DNA of 64,000 nt from Pristionchus mayeri (Eukaryota > Nematoda > Chromadorea > Rhabditida > Neodiplogasteridae), in NCBI GenBank assembly GCA_036245805.1, contig BTRK01000004.1, forward strand, positions 37,412,907 to 37,476,906, in the 5' to 3' direction. Positions within the stretch are counted from its first letter, which is position 1; every line of letters starts with the position of its first letter. This document shows positions 34,812 through 45,395 of the stretch, one piece after another. Under the pieces are notes generated by a model. That model was not told the DNA's origin. It saw only the letters and a program-made list of their open reading frames with translations, and did no database searches. Both the position numbers and the translations under genes were made by a program.

Positions 34812-35360
34812 GCACCCAAAAAGCGGATATTCAGAAAATCGACATTTTTTGCTGTGCCAGATCTTTCCGAATTTGCCCGATTCTTAGGCAAACGCTCTCA
34901 TATAGGTCTAGATATGCAAAATAAAATTGACTTTAATAGAGCTGGACAACTCTGTGATTCTAAATTTGTTTTCGTTTTATATTTAATAGCCCAGTTGAAA
35001 CATAATCAGAGTTCTCAAATATTACTTGAAATTTGAACCGCCTAAAATTAGATGGTCTTTGATATTTGATCTCCGCAGGCACATGGCGCAGCGTCGTGGC
35101 GGCAAGGTACCCGATGCCGCAGCTCTCGAGTCGTGCATGAAGCAGCAGCAACCCGGCTCGCCCCGACTATCCGTACTCAGATTCCAGGTGAGACATGATT
35201 ACGTAGCAGAACGGAAGCGGTACGGTAGGGTATACTGTAGTCTCTACTGTAGGACTGTAACAACTGAAGCATGGACCTAAGATCAACTAACAAGGGGTCA
35301 ACATTTGCATAATATAACATCAAGCTGCTGTAGGATGCGTGTTGCTCTTCGGGGTAGTCG
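34812..35360. other. Non-palindromic spacer of P1 with the MAQRRGGK start segment
   Basis: The spacer contains the block 'cccagttgaaacataatcag' near 34,993, then an acceptor-like TCTCCGCAG, then ATGGCGCAGCGTCGTGGC at about 35,083 (MAQRRGGKVPDAAALESC, continuing MKQQQPGSPRL). The same arrangement occurs on the minus strand at 11.5-11.7 kb. Near 35,240 a block rich in 'ctgtagtctctactgtagg' occurs. The protein is not recognised. Confidence 0.45.
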
Positions 35361-35544
35361 GATTCCAGGTGGGACCTGATCGCTAAGGAGGGTACTGTAG
35401 CAGTGCGGTAGTGTGCATTATTTTTTCGAATATAAAAAGAAGATACACAAAAGCTTGGCAAGAAGCGGACACTGCTAATACATTTTCCTTGAAACATAAT
35501 GCATTTCGAAATTGCACGATTCAGTTTTCGAATAAACAAAATAA

Positions 35545-35794
35545 TCAATTAAAAGACGCCTTCCACGGTCGTTTCCTCTGCATGCTCTCCGTCACTCTCT
35601 CCTTAAAAATATGTAAGCTCTGATAATTAGAAACTATGTGCATTATGCGCATAATGAACAACTGCTGAACCGATTCTGACCTCTCCTTCAACTCATTCTT
35701 CCTTTTTTTGTGAAACTTACGATTGCAACAACTTCGCCACGCGAGCCGCGAGTCGATAAACTTCACCTGCTTTTAACCTCGGACAAGTCGCCAT
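35545..35794 (-). repeat. Copy 5 of the MATCPRLK cassette (right arm of P1)
   Basis: Exact mirror of copy 4; exon-like segment 35,794-35,721 on the minus strand. Confidence 0.5.
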
Positions 35795-37750
35795 TCTCCT
35801 CCTCAAGAGCGTCTAATCCCCCACTTCTATTTTATGTAATTACATCCATGCCTTATGTCTTTCACTAGCCTTCACTATTTTTTCATTGCTGTGTTTTGAA
35901 GATAAAGTTATGATTGAAAAACACAGCTCACCACGTGAAAAACACATTTAAGGGCGTTTTACGCGACAAAATAATGAAATCACTCAAATTTCGCAAATCT
36001 CGCCCCGCCATATAGGCAGGCTTCTCGCCGACGAGAGGGAGTGGCTCGACGCGTTGGTGCGCTGCGTGCTTCTTAAGTCTGTTTGTAACGAGCCGTGAGA
36101 GTCAAATGCACCTACTGAACAAATTTCAAGTAAATTGCCTCATGTGTGATAGCATTATTAACAAAAACGTCAAAAGGAACTACTTGCACCACGGCTGCAC
36201 CGGCTTTCAGGTTTCAAATTTCAGGAAATGATGTACTTTGCCAAGCATACCGAGTCGAAAAGTCTTTCATAGAAGACGCACAGTGGAGAGAATTGAGATA
36301 AGTTTCAGAATTGGAACAAAAAAGCATGCAGTTGAGATCAATCGATGGCCAATCGATTTGCGACGTGTAGATATAATAAAAAGGATCTCTCGGTGATCAG
36401 GAGCTATAGCAGGCATATATGAGACCGTTTGCGTAAGATTCGAACAAACACAACAAATTTTGGCCCAACAAATTTTCGAAAATTTGCAAAAAGGGGTAGT
36501 CAAGGGTGCTGATCATCGTGGTCAACTTCATTTTGCTCCATCTCAACCGGTTAAGCCAGGCTGCATGAAGGCTGCTCCTAGACTTCTGCTCGTAACTCGG
36601 CAAACAATTGATGAAACGATATGAAATTTGTGCAGGTGATGGCTAGTGCCACTACGATGCATTACATAATTCCTTGTTATTTGATCACTCATGTACCTAC
36701 AGTTTCGTCGCGCCTCGGGCGTAGATAAATTATTATTATTATTATAAAAAATGACGTATGCTTTCATGACAATAGTATGATTTTAACGTTTTTGAATATA
36801 AGGCAGAACTTAAAACCACCACCTAGATGGTATGGAATGTTGAGAGAGTGGAACATTTTCAAGCTAGAAACCAGAAATTTGCGTGATTTCATTATTTTGT
36901 CGCGTAAAACGGCCTTAAATGTGTTTTTCACGTGGTGAGCAATTTTTAAAATAAATGTAAGCGTTTGTGTTTCTTCGTTTTTTTATTCGAAAAAAATAAT
37001 CCCTTGTATCAATACAGTAGATACAACAATGCACACTACCGCACTGCTACAGTACCCTCCTTAGCTATCGGGTCCCACCTGGAATCCGACTACCTCGAAG
37101 AGCAACACCCATCCTACAGCAGCTTGATGTTACAGTATGCAATTTTGACCCCTTGTTCTTTGATCTTATCACGAGTCTTCTGAGAGATTGCATGAAAACG
37201 GAACCCCTGCGGCACCAGGAGCCCCGACTTTTAGCAGTATCCACGAGATAATTATTCCAGAGTATATTGGATACGAGAAAACTTTTGGCGTTGGCCGTTT
37301 TTTCTGGAACCGGCGTTTAGGCATTTTCCGGTTCCGCTCCCGGCTCTACCATATATCGGCTCCCAGATGAGCTAGAGTGGTGATTTTGGGCTCAAAATGT
37401 TCGTAAAATTATTTCAAACAACTTCCCTATTGACAACAACATCCTATTTGTTGTGTCCTTGGGTACTTGAGGGAGCGGAGTGAATTATGAAGCTTTATCG
37501 GCGACGGTAAAATAGAAGAGACGAATCCACCACGAAACGTGGGGGAAGGCAGGAACCAGAATAGGGGCCAGTCTCCGGCGCGGGTTAGGAGGGGGTGTGG
37601 TGATGACAACGAGAATTACTAGGAGTGCACCACACCTAAATACGGATATAGTTACGGCTTTGCAATAATGGGGTCATACACAGCACCTCCGCCGTAAGAT
37701 ATGAAATAGGGGAATATCTGACATGACATTATGGTACAGATAATAACGAG

Positions 37751-38990
37751 TTACGAGTAAGATTGGCCCTTAGTGGTGGTGACAGTGAGACGATTAGGGG
37801 CTTTACGAACTCGGGTAGGACGTCCGGGATTTGGGTCTTCGGACTGGGAATCAACCTTCTTGTCTTCCTTCTTGGGCTCGATTACAGTCTTCTTCTCGGT
37901 TGGCGCGTCTTTCTCTGGCTCGACTCGGGGCACGACGGGCGGCGGAGCATCATTGAACTCGGGCGTGGCGGCACGGATCGGTGAAGTTGGCATGGCTGGC
38001 GTGGCAGGCGGAGTCGGCATTCGCTCGTCAGCGATTACGTTTCGACTCAGGTCGAAGCTCTCGATCAACACACTCAGTGGATCACTTTCATCACGCACAC
38101 TGCGCTTCTTCAGCTGATTAGCGTGGGCCACCACAGTGGTTCCACTCACTTTCTGAATTTCATACAGTACTCTCCCCATCTTCTTGAGTACTGTAGCCTC
38201 CGTCCATTTCTCGCGATTTGGACCATCACGATCTCGGTAGAAAACTGCATCTCCCTTGGCGAACTCTCTTTTCACCAATTCATCATCTCTTCTCTCCCTT
38301 TCCTCCCCCTCTTTGGGTGATAAGAGAGTGAGACGGAATCGCATCTTCCTTCCTAGGAAAATCTCAGCGAGGGAACTCATTTTCAGCTGATGATTTGGTG
38401 TACAGCGGTACATCATCACGAACTTCTGCACATTCTCGTCCTCTGGACCCTCTCCTCTCATCTTCAGCAGCGATCTCTTGAACGTATCGACAAAGCGCTC
38501 AGCTTGTCCATTGCTCTGAGGATGATATGGAGGTGAGAATACTTGACAGATTCCATATTCTGCACAGAATGATCTCAGCTTCTCCGACTTGAACTGAGTT
38601 CCATTGTCACTGACAATTGTTTCTGGACTACCGTATCTCGATACGTAGTCACGCACTGCTTTCACGGTCGCTTCTGCCGTGATCCTCTCCATGGTGATAA
38701 CCTCTGGCCATCTACTGTGAACATCCACGATGATCAAGTAGTGCCGTCCATTCATCGGACCAGCGAAATCCATGTGGATTCGCTCCATCGGCTTCTTTGT
38801 CTCTGGCCACGGCACTGGGCTCACTTTGCTCGGGTTCTTTGCAGCGCTGGCACAGCCTTCACAACATCTGACAATGCTCTCGACACTCTGGTCAACTCCA
38901 GGCCAGTACACATGGGAACGCGCAAGCGACTTCATGCGCACTATTCCAGGGTGTCCTCTGTGCAGTTCCTTGAGGACTGCTTCTCTGAGC
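37751..38990 (-). CDS. Integrase frame of the inverted Ty3/gypsy copy
   Basis: Same protein as at 31,190-32,421, with one noticed substitution (Pro to Leu in the SSPAEIFLGRK block). The HHCC and DDE residues are retained. The upstream frameshift is shared with the original. Confidence 0.85.
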
Positions 38991-40709
38991 CTTGCAGGGA
39001 TCTGCCATCATGAGGCATCCACTAACAGACGAAATCGATTCTCTCTTCTGGTAGTACGGTAGTACCAACTGGTCCTTCGGCGGCTTCACTGGCCAGCCTT
39101 CGTCCAGATACTTCTGGATCAGTTGCAGGTACGAATCCTTCTTGGTACACTCTCGGATGTCTCGCACAGTGACGGGCGTTGCCCTCACTCCATTCATCAG
39201 CAGATTCTCCACATGGGTCTCGATTGCTACATGGGCGATTACTACATCCTCGTCTTCTCGAGTATATTCTCGGATCAGTCTGGATAGCATATCAGCTTTT
39301 CCGAAACTGTTCGTGTTCACGTACTCGATTTCGAAATTGTAGTTCAACATGAACAATGCCCATCTCTGCAATCGGTTTGCGGAATGCACTGGGATTCCGT
39401 TCTTCCCACCGAAAACTGACAACAACGGCCGGTGATCGGTCTGAAGAAGGAACTTCCTTCCATAGACGAATTTGTGAAACTTCTTGAGAGAGAAGGTCAG
39501 CGCAAGCGCCTACTTCTCGATCTGTGCGTATCGGGTCTCGTATCGGATCATTTAGACGCCTCGACGCATACACCACTGGTCTCTCAGTTCCATCCTTGTA
39601 ACGATGACTGATCACAGCTCCAATACCGTACTGACTGGCATCGGCAGCCACGATGATCTCCTCGGAGGGATCGTAGTGGGCGAGCACAGTATCTGCGCTG
39701 ATGGCATCTCTCATCTTCTGGAATGCTTTCCGACACTCCTCAGTCCATTCCCATTTGGAATCTTTCTTGAGCAATCTGTCCAACGGAACTCTGATTTCCG
39801 TCATGTTGGGAACGTATGCACCGTAATAATTGGCTCCTCCCAGAAACGATCTGGTCTGAGCGAGATCCTTAGGCTCGGGCATCTCCTTCAGTGCTTGCAC
39901 CTTCTTCGGATCGGGCCGACGTCCAGATTCATTCACAATGAATCCAAGGAAGTGGACTTCATTCTGTCCGAACGCACACTTCTCGGGGCGAATTCTGAAT
40001 CCAGAATCGCGAACTTTCTCGAGAACTCTCATCAGATTCTCGTCGTGCTCTTCCTTCGTCCTCCCATTCACAATGACATCATCCAAGTATGCCACTGTCC
40101 TTGGCATTCCTACCAGCATCTGGTCCATTACTGATTGGAAAATGCCTGGAGCTGGTTTCACTCCGAACGGTAATCTTTGGTACTGGTACAGTCCACGATG
40201 CGTATTGATGACGAGAAGCTTCTTGGCTTCCTCGTCCACTTCAACTTGGAGATACGCATCACTGAAATCGATCGTGGAGAAGACCCTTCCGCCATTCAGA
40301 GATGCGAAGATGTCTTCCGGAAGCTTGAGCGGATGAAGAGAAGAAAGCGGATGAGAGAAGTCTTCCAGACAGTCATTCAGACCTGTCTTGAAATCGGCAC
40401 AGAGTCTCTTACCCCCATTCTTCTTCGCGACTAGCAAGAATGGAGCCGCCCAATCCGAGTGCTCAAACTTCTTGATCACTCCCATCTCACAAAATCGATC
40501 GATCTCGTCGTCACACACCTGCTGGCTGGCATACGGCACTGGCCGCTTGTTTCTGAACACCGGCTTCACGCCCGGTTTCACGTACAACTTTGCTGCAGAT
40601 TTGTTGTACTTGCCTAGTCCAGGCTCACAAAGCTCTGGGTAATTCTCTCGAACCCAGGTCGTGTAGTCTTCCGGGATTGACTTGATGTGGTTGACTACCG
40701 TATCGTTCT
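38990..40709 (-). pseudogene. Reverse transcriptase-RNase H of the inverted Ty3/gypsy copy, truncated
   Basis: Carries the same RNase H nonsense codon and frameshift as the original and the YLDDVIV catalytic motif near 40,087. It breaks at 40,709 in sequence equivalent to 29,463 of the original, where a G run begins. Confidence 0.85.
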
Positions 40710-41340
40710 GGGGGGGGGGGTAAGGGGAGAAAGAGTTAAGTGGAGGGGGGTGTGGAGGGAAGGATGCACGGGGGAAGGGAGGTGAGGGCCGAAGGGAGGG
40801 ACGGGGAGAAAGAGGTAAGGGGAGAAGCGGGTGTGGAGGGAAGGAGTGAAGATGTAAGGGGAAGGGAGGTAAGGGAAGAAGGGGTAAGGGAAGAAGGGAG
40901 GTGAGGAGGAAGGGAGGTATGGGTGAAGGGAGGTAATGTGGGAAGGGGGGGGGTAAGGGGAGAAAGAGTTAAGTGGAGGGGGGTGTGGAGGGAAGGATGC
41001 ACGGGGGAAGGGAGGTGAGGGCCGAAGGGAGGGACGGGGAGAAAGAGGTAAGGGGAGAAGGGCGTGCGGAGGGAAGGAGTGAAGATGTAAGGGGAAGGGA
41101 GGTAAGGGAAGAAGGGGGTAAGGGAGGAATGTAGGTGAGGAGGAAGGGAGGTATGGGTGAAGGGAGGTAATGAGGGAAGGGAGGTAAGGGGAGAAGGGGG
41201 TGTGGAGGGAAGGATGCAAGGGGGAATGGGGGTGAGGGCGGAAGGGAGGGAAGGGGATGAAGGGAGGTAAGGGATGAAGGGGGTAAGGGAGGAAGGGAGG
41301 TGAGGAGGAAGGGAGGTATGGGTGAAGGGAGGAGTGGTTG
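40710..41340 (+). repeat. Polypurine satellite (GGGAGGTAAGG-type)
   Basis: Almost pure purine on this strand: units such as gggaagggaggtaaggg and ggaggaaggatg, with a roughly 250-bp higher-order repetition (40,730-40,930 and 40,970-41,170 are near copies). It starts with 11 consecutive G. Long open frames rich in Pro, Ser and Leu on the other strand are a by-product of the composition. Such tracts can form triplex (H-DNA) or G-quadruplex structures. Confidence 0.8.
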
Positions 41341-41526
41341 CTCGGCAGATTGTGCTTCTGATTCATGTATGCTTGACAAGCCAATTTGTTTTTTTTTGTT
41401 TTTAATCATTGTGTAATTGTTTTATAATTTTATACTTGCGAAAGTACAGAAAATATGTTGAAAACAAAGGGTAATAGTGAACAAATGGACATTTAGATGG
41501 ATATAAACAATGATTTTGAATAAACA

Positions 41527-41590
41527 TTAGATCAGTTTCATCAGTCTGTCGCAGATTCGGGACTTGAGATAATCGGAGAACTTCGCATAT
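41527..41590 (-). pseudogene. Captured last exon fragment with 3' UTR (left arm of P2)
   Basis: On the minus strand the sequence reads YAKFSDYLKSRICDRLM then KLI and TAA (41,529-41,527), followed by an AT-rich 3' UTR into the polypurine tract. The intact version at 53,792-53,718 begins with a splice acceptor and ADES. Here the exon is cut off at its 5' end and joined to AT-rich sequence. It could be the terminal exon of the coiled-coil gene at 45,396-46,195, which ends in a phase-0 donor. A mirrored copy is at 44,348-44,411 (+). Confidence 0.5.
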
Positions 41591-41599
41591 AAATTGTTT

Positions 41600-41998
41600 T
41601 CTTTTATTCCAAGATTAAAATAATAATAGATGCCCATGAATAATAACCGATGTTACTATAGTGACCGCAAAATATGAGGCTAGGTCCTCATCGAACTATA
41701 AAATTCTAAAAAAATGGCACACCTGGATATCTTTTGCTTCCTTATTCGTCTTGAGCGAGTAGATAATGGAGGCCTGTAGATAGTGAATACGAAATATACA
41801 CCTCACATGTGTACGTTAAATGATAAAACACAACTGTGAACTAGTCCGACTGTTCCCTAGGGCAGGCAATTTGAGGAAAGGTAGCAAAATCGCTATGCCT
41901 CCTCCAGCTTAATTTCACAATCCAAGGGTAGGCATAGCCTTATCGCGATCTTGTTTCAAATTGCCAACCCTGCTTTTACCCTGACATTATCCAGTTTG
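41600..41998. other. P2 arm sequence without genes
   Basis: Unrecognised AT-rich sequence, mirrored at 43,940-44,338. A short block near 41,880-41,970 has a small internal inverted repeat: 'aggcaatttgaggaaaggtagcaaaatcgc' resembles the complement of 'gcgatcttgtttcaaattgcc'. Confidence 0.4.
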
Positions 41999-42000
41999 TA

Positions 42001-43937
42001 TCAGGTTGGTGCGAAAGTCTTGCGGTTTTTTGTGTCCGTAATTTGAACTATCATAATTCTCTCGTCCCAAATCCCAGTGACTAACAAATATAGCAGTGTT
42101 TAGAGGTATGCTTCTACTTTACATACACACATCTCAATCAATCCGATATCGCACTCAACGGAATAAATTATGATAAACCCATTTGCAATTGATGCTAAAA
42201 ATTTTGCATTAAATATATTTTACTGGATATTTGTTGGCAAAATTCACGAAACCTGCCCATACTGATGTCTGAGAAGTATTACGTATACCCTTTCAGAAAG
42301 TACAGTCGCGCCGGAAAGTCACCGGGCACTGTTTGAATGTGTTGCAACTTTTTGCCCCGGAAAGGCATCATACTGGAACTAAGGTGTGATGTACCAAATT
42401 CATCAGACATTATGGTCATGGTATTATGGCATGACGTCATTGCTTAGTTATTGCGTAGTGATGACGCAATCAATCTGCACTTTTCCAAAACGGCATTATT
42501 CTTACATAGATTTCTTCCTATTGGCCAAACTTTCTGAGATTGGAGGGATAACCGAGGCATACCTAGAATAAATTTTTGAAAGTGCTGCGCCGTCGCACAT
42601 TGGCTGCAGCCGTGCTGCAAAAACAGGGTCCGAAATTCAGATCTCGGCTCCTAGTCAAGCTAGAGACTCCTTCAAAGCATCAAAATGATCGTAATCACAA
42701 TTACAGATGATCCTGAGAATATGTAAATGGTAGGCCAACATTTGCCCTCAGGGCACCAAAAAATCACTTTTTTGGATGCTCATTTTTTGGACATACATAA
42801 CTTTGTGGGTAGTTTCTGGAAAAATCTGGTTTTTATCTGAGAATGTTCAAAATGTATTAAAGATATGATGCCCAACTTTTTAGAATGTGTGGATAACTTT
42901 TCTGCCCGTGGCGGCCATTTTTCGGAGGGATACTCGGGTCGGGAAACACCCTGTTTACCCCTATGGGCGAGAGAGTGCAGACGACGAGAGTGCGTAAACA
43001 AGGTGTTTCCCGACCCTAGTATCCCTCCGAAAAATGGTTGCCGCGGGCAAAAAAGTTATTCAAACAGTCTAAAAAGTTGGGCATCATATCTTTAATACAT
43101 CTTCAACATTCTCACATAAAAACCAGATTTTTCCAAAAACTACCCTCAAAGTTATGAATGCCCAAATAATGAGCATCCAAAAAAGTGATTTTTTGGTGCC
43201 CTGAGGGCAAATGTTGGCCTACCATTTTCATATTCTCAGGGTCATCTGTAATTGTGATTACGATCATTTTGATGCTTTGAAGGAGTCTCTAGCTTGACTA
43301 GGAGCCGAGATCTGAATTTCGGACCCTGTTTTTGCAGCACGGCTGCAGCCAATGTGCGACGGCGCAGCACTTTCAAAAATTTATTCTAGGTATGCCTCGG
43401 TTGTCCCTCCAATCTCAGAAAGTTTGGCCAATAGGAAGAAATCTATGTAAGAATAATGCCGTTTTGGAAAAGTGCAGATTGATTGCGTCATCACTACGCA
43501 ATAACTAAGCAATGACGTCATGCCATAATGTCTGATGAATTTGGTACATCACACCTTAGTTCCAGTATGATGCCTTTCCGGGGCAAAAAGTTGCAACACA
43601 TTCAAACAGTGCCCGGTGACTTTCCGGCGCGACTGTACTTTCTGAAAGGGTATACGTAATACTTCTCAGACATCAGTATGGGCAGGTTTCGTGAATTTTG
43701 CCAACAAATATCCAGTAAAATATATTTAATGCAAAATTTTTAGCATCAATTGCAAATGGGTTTATCATAATTTATTCCGTTGAGTGCGATATCGGATTGA
43801 TTGAGATGTGTGTATGTAAAGTAGAAGCATACCTCTAAACACTGCTATATTTGTTAGTCACTGGGATTTGGGACGAGAGAATTATGATAGTTCAAATTAC
43901 GGACACAAAAAACCGCAAGACTTTCGCACCAACCTGA
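42001..43937. mobile_element. Mariner-like foldback element inside P2
   Basis: Ends read TCAGGTTGGTGCGAAAGTCT and are flanked by TA at 41,999-42,000 and 43,938-43,939. The TTGGTGCGAAAGTCTTGCGG block strongly resembles mariner terminal repeats. No transposase is present; the interior is palindromic and itself contains a second element. A decayed relative lies near 920-1,065. Confidence 0.65.
42303..43635. mobile_element. Nested foldback MITE with CAGTCGCGCCGG ends
   Basis: Ends read CAGTCGCGCCGGAAAGTC at both sides and are flanked by TA (42,301-42,302 and 43,636-43,637), the target signature of Tc1/mariner-type insertion. Because the surrounding sequence is itself palindromic, the TA flanks are also explained by symmetry. 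There is no coding region: inverted arms of about 640 bp and a short centre. Confidence 0.6.
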
Positions 43938-44559
43938 TACAAACTGGATAATGTCAGGGTAAAAGCAGGGTTGGCAATTTGAAACAAGATCGCGATAAGG
44001 CTATGCCTACCCTTGGATTGTGAAATTAAGCTGGAGGAGGCATAGCGATTTTGCTACCTTTCCTCAAATTGCCTGCCCTAGGGAACAGTCGGACTAGTTC
44101 ACAGTTGTGTTTTATCATTTAACGTACACATGTGAGGTGTATATTTCGTATTCACTATCTACAGGCCTCCATTATCTACTCGCTCAAGACGAATAAGGAA
44201 GCAAAAGATATCCAGGTGTGCCATTTTTTTAGAATTTTATAGTTCGATGAGGACCTAGCCTCATATTTTGCGGTCACTATAGTAACATCGGTTATTATTC
44301 ATGGGCATCTATTATTATTATAATCTTGGAATAAAAGAAAACAATTTATATGCGAAGTTCTCCGATTATCTCAAGTCCCGAATCTGCGACAGACTGATGA
44401 AACTGATCTAATGTTTATTAAAAATCATTGTTTATATCCATCTAAATGTCCATTTGTTCACTATTACCCTTTGTTTTCAACATATTTTCTGTACTTTCGC
44501 AAGTATAAAATTATAAAACAATTACACAATGATTAAAAACAAAAAAAAACAAATTGGCT

Positions 44560-45240
44560 TGTCAAGCATACATGAATCAGAAGCACAATCTGCCGAGCAA
44601 CCACTCCTCCCTTCACCCATACCTCCCTTCCTCCTCAACTCCCTTCCTCCCTTACCCCCTTCATCCCTTACCTCCCTTCATCCCCTTCCCTCCCTTCCGC
44701 CCTCACCCCCATTCCCCCTTGCATCCTTCCCTCCACACCCCCTTCTCCCCTTACCTCCCTTCCCTCATTACCTCCCTTCACCCATACCTCCCTTCCTCCT
44801 CACCTACATTCCTCCCTTACCCCCTTCTTCCCTTACCTCCCTTCCCCTTACATCTTCACTCCTTCCCTCCGCACGCCCTTCTCCCCTTACCTCTTTCTCC
44901 CCGTCCCTCCCTTCGGCCCTCACCTCCCTTCCCCCGTGCATCCTTCCCTCCACACCCCCCTCCACTTAACTCTTTCTCCCCTTACCCCCCCCCCCTTCCC
45001 ACATTACCTCCCTTCACCCATACCTCCCTTCCTCCTCACCTCCCTTCCTCCCTTACCCCTTCTTCCCTTACCTCCCTTCCCCTTACATCTTCACTCCTTC
45101 CCTCCACACCCGCTTCTCCCCTTACCTCTTTCATCCCTTACCTCCCTTCCCCTCACAACTTCCCTCCTTCCCTAGACACCCCCTTCTCCCCTTACCTCTT
45201 CCTCCCCTTACCTCCCGTCCCTCATTACCTCCCTTCACCT
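44560..45240 (-). repeat. Polypurine satellite, right side of P2
   Basis: Mirror of 40,710-41,340 for most of its length (polypyrimidine on the plus strand), but from about 45,120 outward it follows a different unit order. It ends 130 bp before the last exon of the coiled-coil gene. Confidence 0.75.
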
Positions 45241-45395
45241 ATACCTGAACGCACGATCGCAACTCAACCCGTCTAGAGACTGTGGGAAATGAATCCCGAA
45301 TTCCAAACTCAACGAGGGTTTAAGTTCAAAGGTCAAGGTTTAACGTTCAGATGTCAAAGACCGATGTTGTGAGATCAAATATCACCCCCACTCAC

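Larger units (their letters stand above)
29463..40709. repeat. Giant palindrome P1: arms 29,463-34,811 and 35,361-40,709
   Basis: Coordinates of the two arms sum to 70,172 throughout, for example LTR ends 32,723/37,449 and 32,487/37,685, and cassette starts 34,378/35,794. Arms are 5,349 bp and almost identical: only scattered differences were noticed, such as one changing Pro to Leu in integrase and one changing Asn to Lys in reverse transcriptase. The 549-bp spacer (34,812-35,360) is not palindromic. The left arm continues into the intact 5' part of the Ty3/gypsy element; the right arm stops inside reverse transcriptase at 40,709 and is followed by 11 G and a polypurine tract. The left arm is thus the original and the right arm the inverted copy. 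Confidence 0.9.
37449..40709 (-). mobile_element. Inverted partial copy of the Ty3/gypsy element (right arm of P1)
   Basis: Contains the 3' LTR (37,449-37,685), the complete integrase frame (38,941-37,751 plus its upstream part), and RNase H/reverse transcriptase up to the region just before the core fingers. The 5' LTR, Gag and protease are absent. The flanking ctatt at 37,444-37,448 is the mirrored target duplication, so the right arm carries the element together with its original flank. This shows that it was copied as DNA and did not arise by a new transposition. Confidence 0.9.
40820..45120. repeat. Giant palindrome P2: arms of about 2.1 kb, centre about 42,969
   Basis: Arm coordinates sum to 85,938 (for example 41,409/44,529). 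Outward from the centre each arm holds: a 60-bp unpaired middle with 'gtcgggaaacaccctgttta' inverted on either side; an inner TA-flanked inverted element; an outer mariner-like element; about 400 bp of unrelated sequence; a captured last exon and 3' UTR; and the polypurine satellite. Outside about 40,820 and 45,120 the polypurine tracts differ. The arms show a few differences but are nearly identical. The architecture resembles foldback transposons, whose ends are also simple tandem repeats, though it could be a replication product. Confidence 0.85.

Noticed and set aside
40730..41400. Long Pro/Ser/Leu-rich open frames on the minus strand (and mirrored at 44,530-45,280, also 51,560-51,950 and 52,940-53,600)
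   Set aside because: They are a consequence of polypurine/polypyrimidine composition, which rarely yields stop codons in one strand; no domain, splice signal or codon bias supports translation.
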